Source: Seonamhaeicola algicola (GTDB lineage Bacteria > Bacteroidota > Bacteroidia > Flavobacteriales > Flavobacteriaceae). Taken from it: a stretch of DNA of 64,000 nucleotides. Both the position numbers and the translations under genes were made by a program. The stretch is taken from assembly GCF_007997385.1 (NCBI RefSeq), contig NZ_VOSC01000025.1, forward strand, positions 430,689 to 494,688, read 5' to 3'. Positions 46,585-56,700 of this stretch are shown here, in pieces. Under the pieces are notes generated by a model. It was not told the DNA's origin, ran no database searches, and worked only from the letters and a program-made list of their open reading frames with translations. Position 1 is the first letter of the stretch; each line of letters starts with the position of its first letter.

Positions 46585-47556
46585 ATGACATTTTACCCAC
46601 TAAAATTTACCCCATTATTTAAGTATAGAATTTGGGGTGGCGAAAAATTAAAAGCACATTTAAATAAAGATTACACTGAAACTAATATTGGTGAATCTTG
46701 GGAAATATCTGATGTTGAAAATGATGAAACCCAAGTGAGTAGCGGTGCCTTGGCTGGTAAAACTCTAAAACAACTTATAAATGAGTTTAAAGGTAGTTTT
46801 GTTGGTGAAGCTGTTTATCAAAAGTTTGGTGAAGCGTTTCCGTTATTAATAAAATTTATTGATGCTAAAACACCTTTGTCAATACAAGTGCACCCAAGTA
46901 ATGAAGTTGCTAAAGAGCGCCATAATTCCTTTGGGAAAAATGAAATGTGGTACGTAATGCAAGCTGATGATGAGGCCGAATTAATTGTGGGTTTTGAAAA
47001 AAAAATTAGTAAAGAAACCTATTTAAAACATTTAGATGCTGGCACTGTTTTAAATGTTATGCATCATGAAAACGTTACAGCCGGTGATACATTTTACATT
47101 CCAACGGGGCGTGTGCATGCCATAGGTGCGGGGGTTTTATTAGCTGAAATTCAGCAAACATCTGATGTTACATACCGAATTTATGATTATGATAGGGTAG
47201 ATGCCAAAACAGGTCAAAAACGAGAATTACATAATGATTTGGCTTTAGATGTTTTAGATTTTAAACCACAAGACAGTTATAAAACCACCTATAATTTAGC
47301 ACCAAATGTTTCAAATACATTAGTACACTCACCTTACTTTAAAACAAATATTATAGATTTAAAAGGTAACGTAAATAAAGATTATACAAACATTGATTCT
47401 TTTATAATTTTTATGTGTGTTGAAGGTGAAGTAACTTTAACGCATAACACTAAAGACTATAGTATTAAAATGGGAGAAACACTATTACTTCCAGCAGCAA
47501 TAAATAATATAAGTTTGGCATCAAATTCAGCTAAAATATTAGAGGTTTATTACTAA
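46585..47556 (+). CDS. manA: Mannose-6-phosphate isomerase, class I
   Basis: A 323-residue cupin-type zinc isomerase of the short bacterial form. Zinc-ligand stretches are SIQVHPSNEVA (Gln and His), the Glu in KNEMWYVM, and the later His in PTGRVHAIGAGVLLAEIQQTSDVTYRIYDYDR. The last contains the active-site Arg region. It interconverts mannose-6-phosphate and fructose-6-phosphate in the cytoplasm, feeding mannose use or GDP-mannose synthesis. It is transcribed divergently from the PUL regulator and converges with the DUF2807 gene, whose stop is only 2 bp away. Confidence 0.94.
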   Translation: MTFYPLKFTPLFKYRIWGGEKLKAHLNKDYTETNIGESWEISDVENDETQVSSGALAGKTLKQLINEFKGSFVGEAVYQKFGEAFPLLIKFIDAKTPLSIQVHPSNEVAKERHNSFGKNEMWYVMQADDEAELIVGFEKKISKETYLKHLDAGTVLNVMHHENVTAGDTFYIPTGRVHAIGAGVLLAEIQQTSDVTYRIYDYDRVDAKTGQKRELHNDLALDVLDFKPQDSYKTTYNLAPNVSNTLVHSPYFKTNIIDLKGNVNKDYTNIDSFIIFMCVEGEVTLTHNTKDYSIKMGETLLLPAAINNISLASNSAKILEVYY

Positions 47557-47558
47557 TA

Positions 47559-48394
47559 TTACCTTAATTTTTTTTGAATTTTTGATGTATCAACTAATCT
47601 TTTTACGGCAATCTCAGGGTTGCCGTAAATACTAATAGTGCTGTTTCCAGAGGCTTCAATAGCAATATTGTCAATGGCTTCTAATGTTATATCACTAGAA
47701 ATTTCGGCAGTTGCTATTACGTTTTTTGTTGTTAAATCTTTCCCTATAAATGTAGCACTGTTGTTGGCTTCAATTGTAGCTGTATCGGTATAGCCGTTAA
47801 TATTTACGTTTGCTTTTTCGTATAAAATAAATTGAGATTTTTTACTGTTTATTTGCGTATTTAATTTGGCATAATCTTTTAAACTTACAGTCATATTCTC
47901 GCAATTTAAATTTAGTGTTATTTTGCATTTTCCTTTGCCAGTAAGTTCAAAATTAGTGGTGTTTACATACATGTTAATTTTAGAGGCATCATTGGCATTA
48001 ATTTTAAACGTATTTGATTTTATAGGAGAAATAGCATTAATTTCAGCATTGTCTTTGGTTGTAATTGTTTTAAGCGTATTGGTATAATTTACTTTAATTG
48101 ATAACCGTTTTTTTGATGTTATTCTTTTTAAAAAATCAAAACTCAAAACGCTATCAGTTACATTAAAAGTAATAACATCATGCAAGTTACTATCGGTTTC
48201 AATAATTACTAAAGGTTTGTTACTATGTATAATTTCAATATCAAAATGTTCATCTAAAGCAATGGTTTAAAAGCATCAACTTCAGTTTCTATTGTAGTTA
48301 CCATTCTATCACCTTTAATTTTTTCGGTATTTTGTGCATTAATATTAAAAATACTTATAACGCAAAAAATAAAGGCTGTAAGTAATGTTTTCAT
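47559..48394 (-). pseudogene. DUF2807 (GIN domain) protein with a frameshift
   Basis: The true start is the ATG at 48394, with a signal peptide MKTLLTAFIFCVISIFNINAQ. The frame meets a stop at about 48255, but the next frame continues the family pattern (IALDEHFDIEIIHSNKPLVIIETD) to the stop at 47559. One extra A in the TTTTAAA run near 48265-48270 would restore a protein of about 278 residues. The remainder shows the repetitive beta-strand pattern of DUF2807 (auto-transporter adhesin head, GIN). This is either a fresh single-base deletion or a sequencing error. A shortened product from Met at 48185 would lack the signal peptide. Confidence 0.75.
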
Positions 48395-48467
48395 TTGTAA
48401 TGGGTTAAAAGTTACTTTAAGTTAATTTTAGACCCAATAAACTAAGTGAAGTCACAACATTTTATAA

Positions 48468-48504
48468 AGAAAAACCACAGTAAGTGTTTCTTTTACTGTG
48501 GTTT
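48468..48504 (-). terminator. Terminator after the intact DUF2807 gene
   Basis: On the minus strand AAACCACAGTAA pairs with TTACTGTGGTTT around a nine-base loop, followed by TTCTTTATAAAA. Confidence 0.75.
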
Positions 48505-48531
48505 AATTTGGTTGATTATAGTTTGGTTTAA

Positions 48532-49260
48532 TTATTTTTGTTTAATGCTACCCGAAGCGCTATCGGTTTTGTCAACCTTTTCAGGGTTTCCGTAGTATTT
48601 TATATCGCCGCCACTAGAGGCTTTTGCAATAAGTTCTTTAGCAGTGTTAACGGTAATATCGGCACCACTGCTGGCTTTAACCGTGCTAGACTGTGCTTGC
48701 AAATCGGCCGCTTTAATATCACTTCCACTTGTGGCTTCAGCAATTAGTTTGTTGGTGCTACCTGAAAGTTTTAAATCACTTCCGCTAGTAGATTTACAAT
48801 TTAAAATTTGTGTATTTACGCTAAGTGTCATATCACTTCCGCTGGTAGATTTTAAATCTAACTCATCAACAGTAATTGTGTTTTCAGCATACACATCACT
48901 TCCGCTAGTAGAAATAATGGCACTAATATCTTTAAAACTAACGTGTACTTTTTTTGATGCAGCACGTCCAATACTTTGTTTTGTATGAATTTTTAATACA
49001 CCATCTTCAACATCAGTTAAAATAAGGTTGTGTATATTTTCATCGGCTTCTACAGTTATATGTGTGCTGCTGCCTTGTGTTAAGTAAACATCTAAACCTT
49101 CGGTGGCTTTAATGGTGTTAAAGCTATAATCTACATTACGTTCTTTAGTAATTACATTGCCATTGCCTTTAACGCCGGCATCAAAGTTCATGTTGAAATT
49201 ACACGAAAATAGTGTAAAGCTTAGCACGGTAGCTACAATAATTTTTACTAAGGTTGTCAT
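48532..49260 (-). CDS. DUF2807 (GIN domain) lipoprotein
   Basis: A 242-residue lipoprotein (lipobox LFSC, Cys20). It is built of repeated beta-helical turns with the recurring STSGSDV/STSGSDM/STSGSDL/ATSGSDI phrase typical of DUF2807, the head domain GIN. It starts with the family's GNGNVITKERNV...FNTIKATEGLDVYLTQG pattern. The biochemical role is unknown. In flavobacteria these genes follow PadR and PspC genes, as here, suggesting a cell-envelope function in one regulon. Confidence 0.88.
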   Translation of the reverse strand: MTTLVKIIVATVLSFTLFSCNFNMNFDAGVKGNGNVITKERNVDYSFNTIKATEGLDVYLTQGSSTHITVEADENIHNLILTDVEDGVLKIHTKQSIGRAASKKVHVSFKDISAIISTSGSDVYAENTITVDELDLKSTSGSDMTLSVNTQILNCKSTSGSDLKLSGSTNKLIAEATSGSDIKAADLQAQSSTVKASSGADITVNTAKELIAKASSGGDIKYYGNPEKVDKTDSASGSIKQK

Positions 49261-49374
49261 AATTGTTCGTTTTTCGATTTGTTTGATTTGTTTGATGATG
49301 CAAATATTATATGTTTTGCTAGGTGTTTAAAATTTCAATTTCTGAAATGTTATTTTTTTATGATGAATTGTTAA

Positions 49375-51195
49375 TTAATTGTCTTTTGATTTTACTTCAA
49401 TGCCATTGGCATCAATTTTTACCTTAACATCATTATCTTCAGATAGAATGCCCTTATTATCAATTTTAATATTTACATCGTCATCTTTAATTTCAATACC
49501 TTTATTGTTAATTTTTACTTTAGATGCTTCATTGTCAACATCAATATTAACGTTAAAATCATCTTCAGTATCAGTACAATCTAAACAGGTAACATCATCT
49601 TCAATAATTTTTAATAAATGGTTGGTATTATTTGCCGAAACAATGTCACTACTGTTTTTATAATATCCTAAAAACGACTCTGTGTTGGTATGAAATTTAG
49701 CAAAGCTTCCTTCAGGTAAATATAAAATGATTTCAACCTCTTGGTCTCCAAACTTATTATCAATTTCAGTAGTTAAAAACGAATCAAGTAAAAGTGTGTT
49801 ATTATTAAGGTTGTAATTGTAGTTTATGTTTTTGGCGCGGTTAATGGCTTTATCATAATCACTACCATCGGCGCGTTTTTTTAGGTTTATAAAGGCTGTA
49901 GAGTCTGTTGTAGATCTTACAATTAAATTAACATCAGAATTATACATGGTTTTTGATCCGTTTTTAGTGTTAATTATTTTAAACGAACCATTTCTGTTAA
50001 ACCTATTATCAATAATATCATTTGATGCCATTTTAATTCTTAAAGTATCGTTACTTTTTATGTTAAGGGTATGTTTTACAGTGTAAGTTTCAGTAAAGGC
50101 ATGCTCTCTGGCCTCATTAATAACAATAACTGTAAGCCCAATAACACTAATTAGCCAAACACCAAGTAGTGTAAATTTAGCAACGTTGCCAATAGATTTT
50201 AGGTTGTTTATTAAAATTTTTAAGCCTAAATAAAATAGAAAGAAAAACGGCACACCAACAGCAAATAAACCAAATAATGATGCCAACCAAATAGGTGTGT
50301 TACCAGCATTTAAAAAGTGGGAAAAGTTACCCGGAATCATATCTAAAATACCAACTGAAAAGAATGCTATTATAAGCGCAATAATTGTAACAGCCCCAAT
50401 AAAAGTAAGCAGTAACCCTATAAATTTTGCAAAAACTTTAAAGAAAAACATAAAAATTTCTCCAATGGTATCAAAAAAAGCACTTGATGAAGATTTTACT
50501 TTATTAGTTTGCTTTTTAAAATCAACCTTTTTTGCAGCATCACTTACGTTTTTTGCAGCACCAGATACAGAATCGCTAACATTTTTTGCAACATCAGTTA
50601 CAGTACCAGTAACATTGTCAAAACCATCTTTAATTTTTTTCTCAATATTACTAATGTTAACAGGTTCACCTGCCATCATTATTTTTTCGGCAGTTGTTTT
50701 AGCTTCGGGCACTAAAATCCATAATAAAATATAAAGTAAAACACCAGTACCTGCACCAAAAATTAAAAGTATCCAAGCTAAACGAATCCAAATAGCATCA
50801 ACACCAAAGTAATGTGCTAAACCAGATGAAACACCACCAATATATGAGTTATCAGTATCTCTAAAAAGTTTTTTACTAGGCGTAGTATTTGTTTTGTAAT
50901 TAGTTTTTGGCTCATCTTCAAAAATCTCGTCATCAACCAAATAATCTTCAGGTTGCCCCATAATAGATATAACTTCATCTACTTGGCTAATGCCAATAAC
51001 CTGTTTTGTGTTTTGTACGCGCTCGTTAAATAACTCTGCAATTCTAGCTTCAATATCAGCAATAATTTCAGAGCGCCCTTGCGAGTCTGTAAAAGACCGT
51101 TTTATAGCCTCCAGGTAGCGTTGTAATTTTAGGTATGCATCTTCATCAATATGAAAAAATATACCAGCCAAATTTATGTTAACTGTTTTATTCAT
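49375..51195 (-). CDS. PspC domain-containing membrane protein
   Basis: A 606-residue membrane protein. An N-terminal cytoplasmic helical part (about 1-90, with LEAIKRSFTD...IIADIEARIAELF) precedes the PspC domain (about 108-172, KKLFRDTDNSYIGGVSSGLAHYFGVDAIWIRL and a double span). Several further spans lie at about 245-360, with a C-terminal extracytoplasmic beta-rich region carrying repeated NxVxIKIDxxGI phrases. PspC proteins belong to envelope-stress systems. The ATG overlaps the end of padR by 8 bp, so the two are coupled and PadR probably controls its own operon. Confidence 0.88.
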   Translation of the reverse strand: MNKTVNINLAGIFFHIDEDAYLKLQRYLEAIKRSFTDSQGRSEIIADIEARIAELFNERVQNTKQVIGISQVDEVISIMGQPEDYLVDDEIFEDEPKTNYKTNTTPSKKLFRDTDNSYIGGVSSGLAHYFGVDAIWIRLAWILLIFGAGTGVLLYILLWILVPEAKTTAEKIMMAGEPVNISNIEKKIKDGFDNVTGTVTDVAKNVSDSVSGAAKNVSDAAKKVDFKKQTNKVKSSSSAFFDTIGEIFMFFFKVFAKFIGLLLTFIGAVTIIALIIAFFSVGILDMIPGNFSHFLNAGNTPIWLASLFGLFAVGVPFFFLFYLGLKILINNLKSIGNVAKFTLLGVWLISVIGLTVIVINEAREHAFTETYTVKHTLNIKSNDTLRIKMASNDIIDNRFNRNGSFKIINTKNGSKTMYNSDVNLIVRSTTDSTAFINLKKRADGSDYDKAINRAKNINYNYNLNNNTLLLDSFLTTEIDNKFGDQEVEIILYLPEGSFAKFHTNTESFLGYYKNSSDIVSANNTNHLLKIIEDDVTCLDCTDTEDDFNVNIDVDNEASKVKINNKGIEIKDDDVNIKIDNKGILSEDNDVKVKIDANGIEVKSKDN

Positions 51196-51553
51196 TGGTT
51201 GTTGTTTTTTGTGCTGTACTTGTTTCGGTATGGTTTGTTACTATATTAACTGCATTTTGCAGTTCATTCCAGGTGGTATCTAATTCTTTTAAAAAAAGCT
51301 TACCAGTTTCTGTTAATCCGTAATATTTTCGTGGCGGCCCAGAGGTAGATTCTTCCCATCTGTAATTTAATAATCCTGCATTTTTAAGTCGTGTTAGTAA
51401 AGGGTAAATAGTACCTTCAACCACTAGCAACTTTGCATCTTTAAGCGTGCTTAAAATTTCTGCAACGTATGCATCGTCATTTTTTAAAACAGATAGTATA
51501 CAGAATTCTAAAACGCCTTTACGCATTTGTGCTTTTGTGTTTTCTATCTTCAT
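51188..51553 (-). CDS. PadR-family transcriptional regulator
   Basis: A 121-residue winged-helix repressor. The family phrase KGVLEFCILSVL...AYVAEILSTL lies at the N-terminus, followed by VVEGTIYPLLTRLKNAGLLNYRWEESTSGPPRKYYGLTETG in the wing region, which is diagnostic of PadR. Such proteins bind palindromes in their own promoters. The overlap with pspC suggests autoregulation of the locus. A tetranucleotide repeat lies 39-69 bp upstream of the start. Confidence 0.93.
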   Translation of the reverse strand: MKIENTKAQMRKGVLEFCILSVLKNDDAYVAEILSTLKDAKLLVVEGTIYPLLTRLKNAGLLNYRWEESTSGPPRKYYGLTETGKLFLKELDTTWNELQNAVNIVTNHTETSTAQKTTTNE

Positions 51554-51589
51554 AGTTTCAATTCGTTTAATATTTTAAGACTGTTCATT

Positions 51590-51623
<34 letters not shown>

Positions 51624-51662
51624 GTTGATGAAAGATTTCGTTTTTTTTAATTGTTTTTCTTT

Positions 51663-51749
51663 GGGCGTTACCCTATCGGGTCGGGCTTTTCGTTTCAAGT
51701 CCTCGTTCGTACCTCACTGTGGGCTTTCCGCTTCAATCCCTAACGCGCC
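51663..51749. repeat. Interspersed intergenic repeat with GGCGTTA...TAACGC ends
   Basis: An element much richer in G+C than its surroundings. It begins GGGCGTTACCCTATCGGGTC, contains two GGGCTTT(T/C)CG phrases (TCGGGCTTTTCG and GTGGGCTTTCCG) and ends CAATCCCTAACGCGCC. GCGTTA at 51665-51670 and TAACGC at 51741-51746 are inverted repeats. I recall similar GGGCGTT...GGGCTTTCCGCT...CAATCCCTAACGC blocks scattered between genes in flavobacterial genomes. It has no coding potential and is placed between the DUF4870 and padR genes. Confidence 0.7.
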
Positions 51750-51754
51750 ACTCA

Positions 51755-52201
51755 TTATTTTAAAAAATTAATAGTAAAAGGGTATTGATAATACTCACCA
51801 TCTCTAGCTTTTAAACTGGCAATAACAATTAAAACAAGTTCAATTATAAAACCAATAACCGCTAAAAAACCTAGTGCACCACCAATGTATAAAAGCGGCG
51901 ATGGTTTACCTACATTTACATGAAAATTGCTAAAACCATTAAAATCTATAAAGTCTATACCGCTAAAAATTTTAAAAACAAAAAACGGAATAGTTAAAGT
52001 ACCAATAATAATAGCGTACAATAAAATACTAATTTGAAAATTAATAGCCTGCTTACCGTGCATGTCTATAAACTCCGATTTATCTTTATTAGTAATCCAT
52101 AAAATTATGGGGCCAATAAAATTACCAAACGGAATTATAAACCTGCTAAATGTAGACAGGTGAATAAAGGTGGCAATGTTTTTTACGTGATTGGTTAACA
52201 T
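51755..52201 (-). CDS. DUF4870 domain-containing membrane protein
   Basis: A 148-residue protein with about three membrane spans. It has the DUF4870 pattern: an N-terminal LSTFSRFIIPFGNFIGPIILWITNKDKSEFIDMHGKQAINFQ followed by spans at about 58-80 and 105-130. The cellular role is unknown; it is a regular companion of the PadR/PspC locus. Its promoter box (52258) and a palindrome (52278-52300) lie upstream. The interspersed repeat begins right after its stop. Confidence 0.88.
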   Translation of the reverse strand: MLTNHVKNIATFIHLSTFSRFIIPFGNFIGPIILWITNKDKSEFIDMHGKQAINFQISILLYAIIIGTLTIPFFVFKIFSGIDFIDFNGFSNFHVNVGKPSPLLYIGGALGFLAVIGFIIELVLIVIASLKARDGEYYQYPFTINFLK

Positions 52202-52257
52202 GATGATTATTATCTTTTTTTCTGATTGATTTTTAAAACATATAATAGTTTCTTATG

Positions 52258-52265
52258 CAAATATA
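52258..52265 (-). promoter_or_regulatory. Putative -7 promoter box of the DUF4870 gene
   Basis: On the minus strand TATATTTG, a full TAnnTTTG match, lies 57 bp upstream of the ATG and 12 bp downstream of a palindrome. Confidence 0.5.
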
Positions 52266-52277
52266 TGTTTAAAATAA

Positions 52278-52300
52278 GGTACTTTGTTACGCATAGTACC
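52278..52300. promoter_or_regulatory. Palindrome GGTACT...AGTACC, candidate PadR operator
   Basis: GGTACTTTGTTACGCATAGTACC has perfect 6-bp arms and partial symmetry inside. It lies just upstream of the -7 box of the DUF4870 gene, over the expected -33 region. Binding there would block transcription. The PadR protein encoded two genes on is the natural candidate to bind. Confidence 0.45.
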
Positions 52301-52375
52301 TAAAATTAACATTTTTTTAACATTTTGTATTGTGTTAATATTTCATAAATTAGAGAAAAATTAAAAGCAAATAGT

Positions 52376-52837
52376 ATGAATGTAACTCCCAGTAAATTAA
52401 ATACTTTTACAATGTTTAAGCTGCCTTCGGCGTATTTATGTGGTGTAAGAGCAAAGTATTTAGATGATTCTAAATGTGTAATAACAGTAAAACATAAATG
52501 GATTAACCAAAATCCGTTTAAATCTATGTTTTGGGCAGTACAAGGTATGGCCGCCGAATTAGCCTCGGGAGCATTAATGATAAAAAAAATACAAGAATCT
52601 GGTAAAAAAATATCTATGTTGGTAACAACTAATAACGCAACTTTTACCAAAAAGGCAACAGGTAAAATAACCTTTACCTGTAATGATGGCGCTTTAATAG
52701 ATGAGGCTTTAAAGAAAACAATTGAAACCGGAGAGGGGCAAACCGTTTGGGTAAAGGCTGTAGGTGTTAATAGTGATGGTGTTGAGGTGTCTACATTTAA
52801 TTTTGAATGGAGTGTTAAGGTTAAAAGCAAACAGTAA
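52376..52837 (+). CDS. DUF4442 hotdog-fold protein
   Basis: A 153-residue cytoplasmic protein resembling DUF4442, a hotdog thioesterase-like family. It has an N-terminal helix and the HKWINQNPFKSMFWAVQGMAAELASGALM segment of the central hotdog helix, then beta-strands. No signal peptide is present. Relatives are possible acyl-CoA thioesterases (PaaI-like) but the substrate is unknown. It is followed 68 bp later by the AIM24-like gene, probably in one unit. Confidence 0.8.
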   Translation: MNVTPSKLNTFTMFKLPSAYLCGVRAKYLDDSKCVITVKHKWINQNPFKSMFWAVQGMAAELASGALMIKKIQESGKKISMLVTTNNATFTKKATGKITFTCNDGALIDEALKKTIETGEGQTVWVKAVGVNSDGVEVSTFNFEWSVKVKSKQ

Positions 52838-52905
52838 ACTGTAACAAAACACCAAACTAACCAACAAATAAACAAGCAACATTAATATAAAACATCAATT
52901 AAAAA

Positions 52906-53706
52906 ATGACAGCACACGAAATTGATTACGTAATCTACGGTGAAGAAATGCAATACGTAGAAATAGAACTAGACCCGCAAGAGGGTGTAATTGCCGAAGC
53001 CGGAAGTTTTATGATGATGGATGAAGGTATTAAAATGGAAACTATTTTTGGTGATGGTTCACAAAAAGATACGGGCTTTTTAGGTAAAATACTAGGTGCG
53101 GGAAAACGTATTTTAACAGGCGAAAGTTTGTTTATGACAGCTTTCTATAATGAAATTATAGGCAAACGTCGTGTATCATTTGCATCACCATATCCAGGAA
53201 AAATTATTCCAATAGATTTAACACAGTTTGGTGGTAAATTTATTTGCCAAAAAGATGCGTTTTTGTGCGCTGCCAAAGGTGTGAGTGTTGGTATTGAGTT
53301 TTCTAAAAAATTAGGGCGCGGACTTTTTGGAGGCGAAGGCTTTATTATGCAAAAACTTGAAGGTGATGGTATGGCTTTTGTTCATGCTGGCGGTACCATG
53401 GCTAAAAAAGAATTAATGGCAGGCGAAGTGCTAAAAGTAGATACAGGCTGCATTGTAGGTTTTGATTATACTGTAGATTATGATATTGAATTTGTTGGCG
53501 GTATTAAAAATACGGTTTTTGGTGGCGAAGGCTTATTTTTTGCTACTTTAAAAGGTCCAGGTACCGTATTTGTTCAATCTTTACCATTTAGCCGTTTAGC
53601 CGGACGTGTTTTAGCATCGGCTCCAAGAAGTGGTGGTAATAGTAAAGGCGAAGGTAGTATTCTTGGTGGCTTAGGCGATTTGCTTGATGGCGATAACAGA
53701 TTCTAA
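52906..53706 (+). CDS. TIGR00266/AIM24 family protein
   Basis: A 266-residue protein of the AIM24/TIGR00266 family, with a beta-rich double-trimer fold. Family phrases are [47 protein letters not shown] and [50 protein letters not shown]. The biochemical role is unknown; it may associate with membranes. The C-terminus is Gly-rich. It ends at a bidirectional terminator shared with the gene opposite. Confidence 0.92.
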   Translation: MTAHEIDYVIYGEEMQYVEIELDPQEGVIAEAGSFMMMDEGIKMETIFGDGSQKDTGFLGKILGAGKRILTGESLFMTAFYNEIIGKRRVSFASPYPGKIIPIDLTQFGGKFICQKDAFLCAAKGVSVGIEFSKKLGRGLFGGEGFIMQKLEGDGMAFVHAGGTMAKKELMAGEVLKVDTGCIVGFDYTVDYDIEFVGGIKNTVFGGEGLFFATLKGPGTVFVQSLPFSRLAGRVLASAPRSGGNSKGEGSILGGLGDLLDGDNRF

Positions 53707-53727
53707 AACAAGATTATAAAAAAAATG

Positions 53728-53762
53728 AACAGCCCTTATTCAAAATAAGAATAAGGGCTGTT
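53728..53762. terminator. Bidirectional terminator
   Basis: AACAGCCCTTATT and AATAAGGGCTGTT form a perfect 13-bp stem between the convergent AIM24-like and LamG-like genes. A-rich sequence precedes it and T residues follow. Confidence 0.85.
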
Positions 53763-53794
53763 TCTGTGTAGTGATTTGGGTGATTTTTTATATG

Positions 53795-56700
53795 TTAGTA
53801 TTTTATAATTTTACCTGTTTTTACGCCATTATTGGTAGTTATGCTTACAATGTAAACACCATTAGCTTTGTTTGAAATATTAATAGAATTACTGGTTAAG
53901 TTTTTTATTAATTTAACCTCTTGACCAATGCTGTTATATACTTTAGCATTTTTAATTTCTGATAGATTATTAAAGTTATTTATTATGATACTTCCTGAGG
54001 TTTTGTTATAAACAACAGATAGTTTTTCAGTATCATTATTGTGTTCAATATTTAAACGCTGTGTTTCTTTAAATACTATTGAAAACCTATCGTTATAATC
54101 ACCTTTTGCTATATGAATATCTATACTATTGGCGTTTAAATTGTAGAAAGCATTACTAGAATTATCTTTTAAGAAAATATCAACATTGTCAGATAAATTT
54201 TCAGTTTTATCAATTGTAAACTTAAAAATACCTGCATCAGTAATTTTAACTTTTAAAGGCAATTCATTTTCAAACTCAATAGCAGGTAATGCTTGTATTG
54301 CTAAAGTTTCGTCATTTAATAACCAATTTGCATCATTCCTTAAATCGTCATAACTAATGGCGTCATAACCTTTATCATAGCCTATGGTTGCTTTATTATC
54401 AAAACCAAGCCCTAGTTGTTTTGTCATTTCATTAGGTTTTGTAAATGATAACCAAACTTTAGTGCGTTCATCTTTTTTAACAGTAACTTTTTTTGTTTTT
54501 CCTTTAAAGAACACAGATTCGTTTAATGATTCTTTTGCAAAAGCACGTTGCCCATTATTAAAATGAATATTACCACCTGTGCTACTTGCTCTAACAAAAA
54601 AACCTTGACCAACAGGAATATGTTGAGGTGGCGCAGGTTTTGATGCTGAACCATTACCACTAGTTAAGCCAGAGGCGTCAGAAACAGCAGCAGTTCCCAT
54701 CATTAAGTTTCTAATGGCGTAACCACCTTCATAATCTGATAAATTATGGCTGTTGTTAGTTGAGAAATGTTCCCAAAAATAAAGAGAACCATTAATTACA
54801 TGCAAATTATCATTTATAAATTGTTCAGCATCAATAGCAGAAGGGTAAGGGTTTCCTATTAAAATATCATCACCAGCAGCTATTGGTATAGCGTAGTTGC
54901 CATCATTGGGTATTCCTTTAAAAATATATTCTTGTTCTCCAGAAACAGCTCCAGAGCCTTTCATTGTATATCCGTATCCAGGCGCTAATGTACTAGATGT
55001 TGTTAATTTATTCCAAGAAGCATAGTTGTTTGATAAGCCATTGTAACTGTAAAGCCATGTAGAACTTAATGTAATTGGTGTTGTAGTAGCATCGGCATCA
55101 GGGTTGCCATGAAAGTTTATAATACCATTAGCTTCTTCAATAGCGCCAATTTGCCAACTTCCGCCGTTATTAACTGGCGAGCTCCAAAAGTTGTAATTAA
55201 ATGGGTTTGTAGCGCCTTGTTGCTTTTTTATAAGCACGCCGCTACCACTGTTACTACTTGGGTAATTATGATTTTGAATTAATTGTGCTTCGCCTTGCAA
55301 ATTAATGGTGCCATTAGTGTTTATAAAGTTTTCAACTTCTAGTAAAACACCATCATTAACAATAAGTGTAGCGCCAGTTTCTATTTCAATTTCTCTTACA
55401 TGTGCATGTGAAGTTATTACAGCATCAGTTCCAGGCTTAACCGTTAATTTTAAACATTCATCTGTATCACTTGGTGCTTGCGCACTTCCAGAGCCATTAG
55501 TGAAAGCAGTTCCGTTCCAAACTATTTCATCTGTATATCTTAAAGTAAAGTAGCGGTTGTTTCTAACGCTTACATTAGTTGCGGTTGCGGTGGTGCCAGT
55601 TATGGTTAAGTTGTAAACTTCGTCACTAGAATCTGTCATTGAAAAATCTGCATCATTATCAAAAATAAGTTGTAAAGGTTGGCAGCTTTGTTTTCCAGAC
55701 AAGTCTAAAGCACTTAAATCAAAAGAAATATCAACGCTGCCAACATTACCAATTTTTTGTACGCGCCAAACAGCATTTAATTGTTCGGTATGTGTTAAGT
55801 TATTGGTGTTAAACGTGTAAGTTGGATTTGCAGTTTTTTCGCCCCAAAACAAGTATTCGTTATTATTTAAATTTGTAGGATTGTTTATTCTAACAATTCC
55901 AGAGCCTTGAGAATCAGTGTGATTTGATCCATCTGAGGCTTGACCAATTCCTGCAACATTAAAATCAAAATTGCCTGAACTACTATTGTCATGCGTGTAC
56001 AAATCGTTTGAAGATAGGTTTATGTTGTATTTTGCAGATAGGTAGTTGTTTACAATTATTTCTTCAGCAAGATTTAAATCTTTATTAAAATGGATAACTT
56101 CAGCGTAATCAGCACCTAAGTATGAACTATAATTATGGTTTAAGGCACCAATTACTAAATCGGCATTACTGTTAATAATACTTGTACTAGATTCTGTGCT
56201 GCTTGTTACTAAATTTCCGCCATTATCAATTTGAGTTCTTTCATTTGATGGTAAACTACCGTTAAAGCCTAATTTTAAAAGGTAGTTTGTATTGTTTGAA
56301 AAGCTAGTCGGGCTTGTGTTAAACCTATTATTTTGCGTATTTATATCTGTATTTAAGTAATTACTGCCCCAAAAAAACCAAGTATAAGCATAGTTTGATG
56401 AAACGGTATAAGATATTCTTTTACCTAAAATACCTCTTGGAGTGCTGCCATTTAGGTTGTTTGGCCTTATTACAGCAAAAAACGTTAAGCCTGATGAACC
56501 ATCAAGAATATCGGCATCACTAATTAACATTTGGTCATTTATGCCATCTAACCTTACAGCTGGCATATTATTAAAACTACTGTTTGAAATAAACAAGGGT
56601 TGTTCAGTAGTAATAGCGCTTGCGTGGTTGTTGTTACCAGAAGCATCACTCCAAGTAACAACAGGGGTATTGTTTGTTTGCGTAATACCATCAGCTTTTA

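Noticed and set aside
50297..50734. Open frame opposite the pspC gene
   Set aside because: It is antisense to the membrane spans of a well-supported gene. The composition mirrors those spans and there is no promoter or family match.
52306..52875. 189-residue open frame opposite the DUF4442 gene
   Set aside because: The plus-strand frame has a family match and sensible spacing to the next gene. The minus-strand frame has neither.
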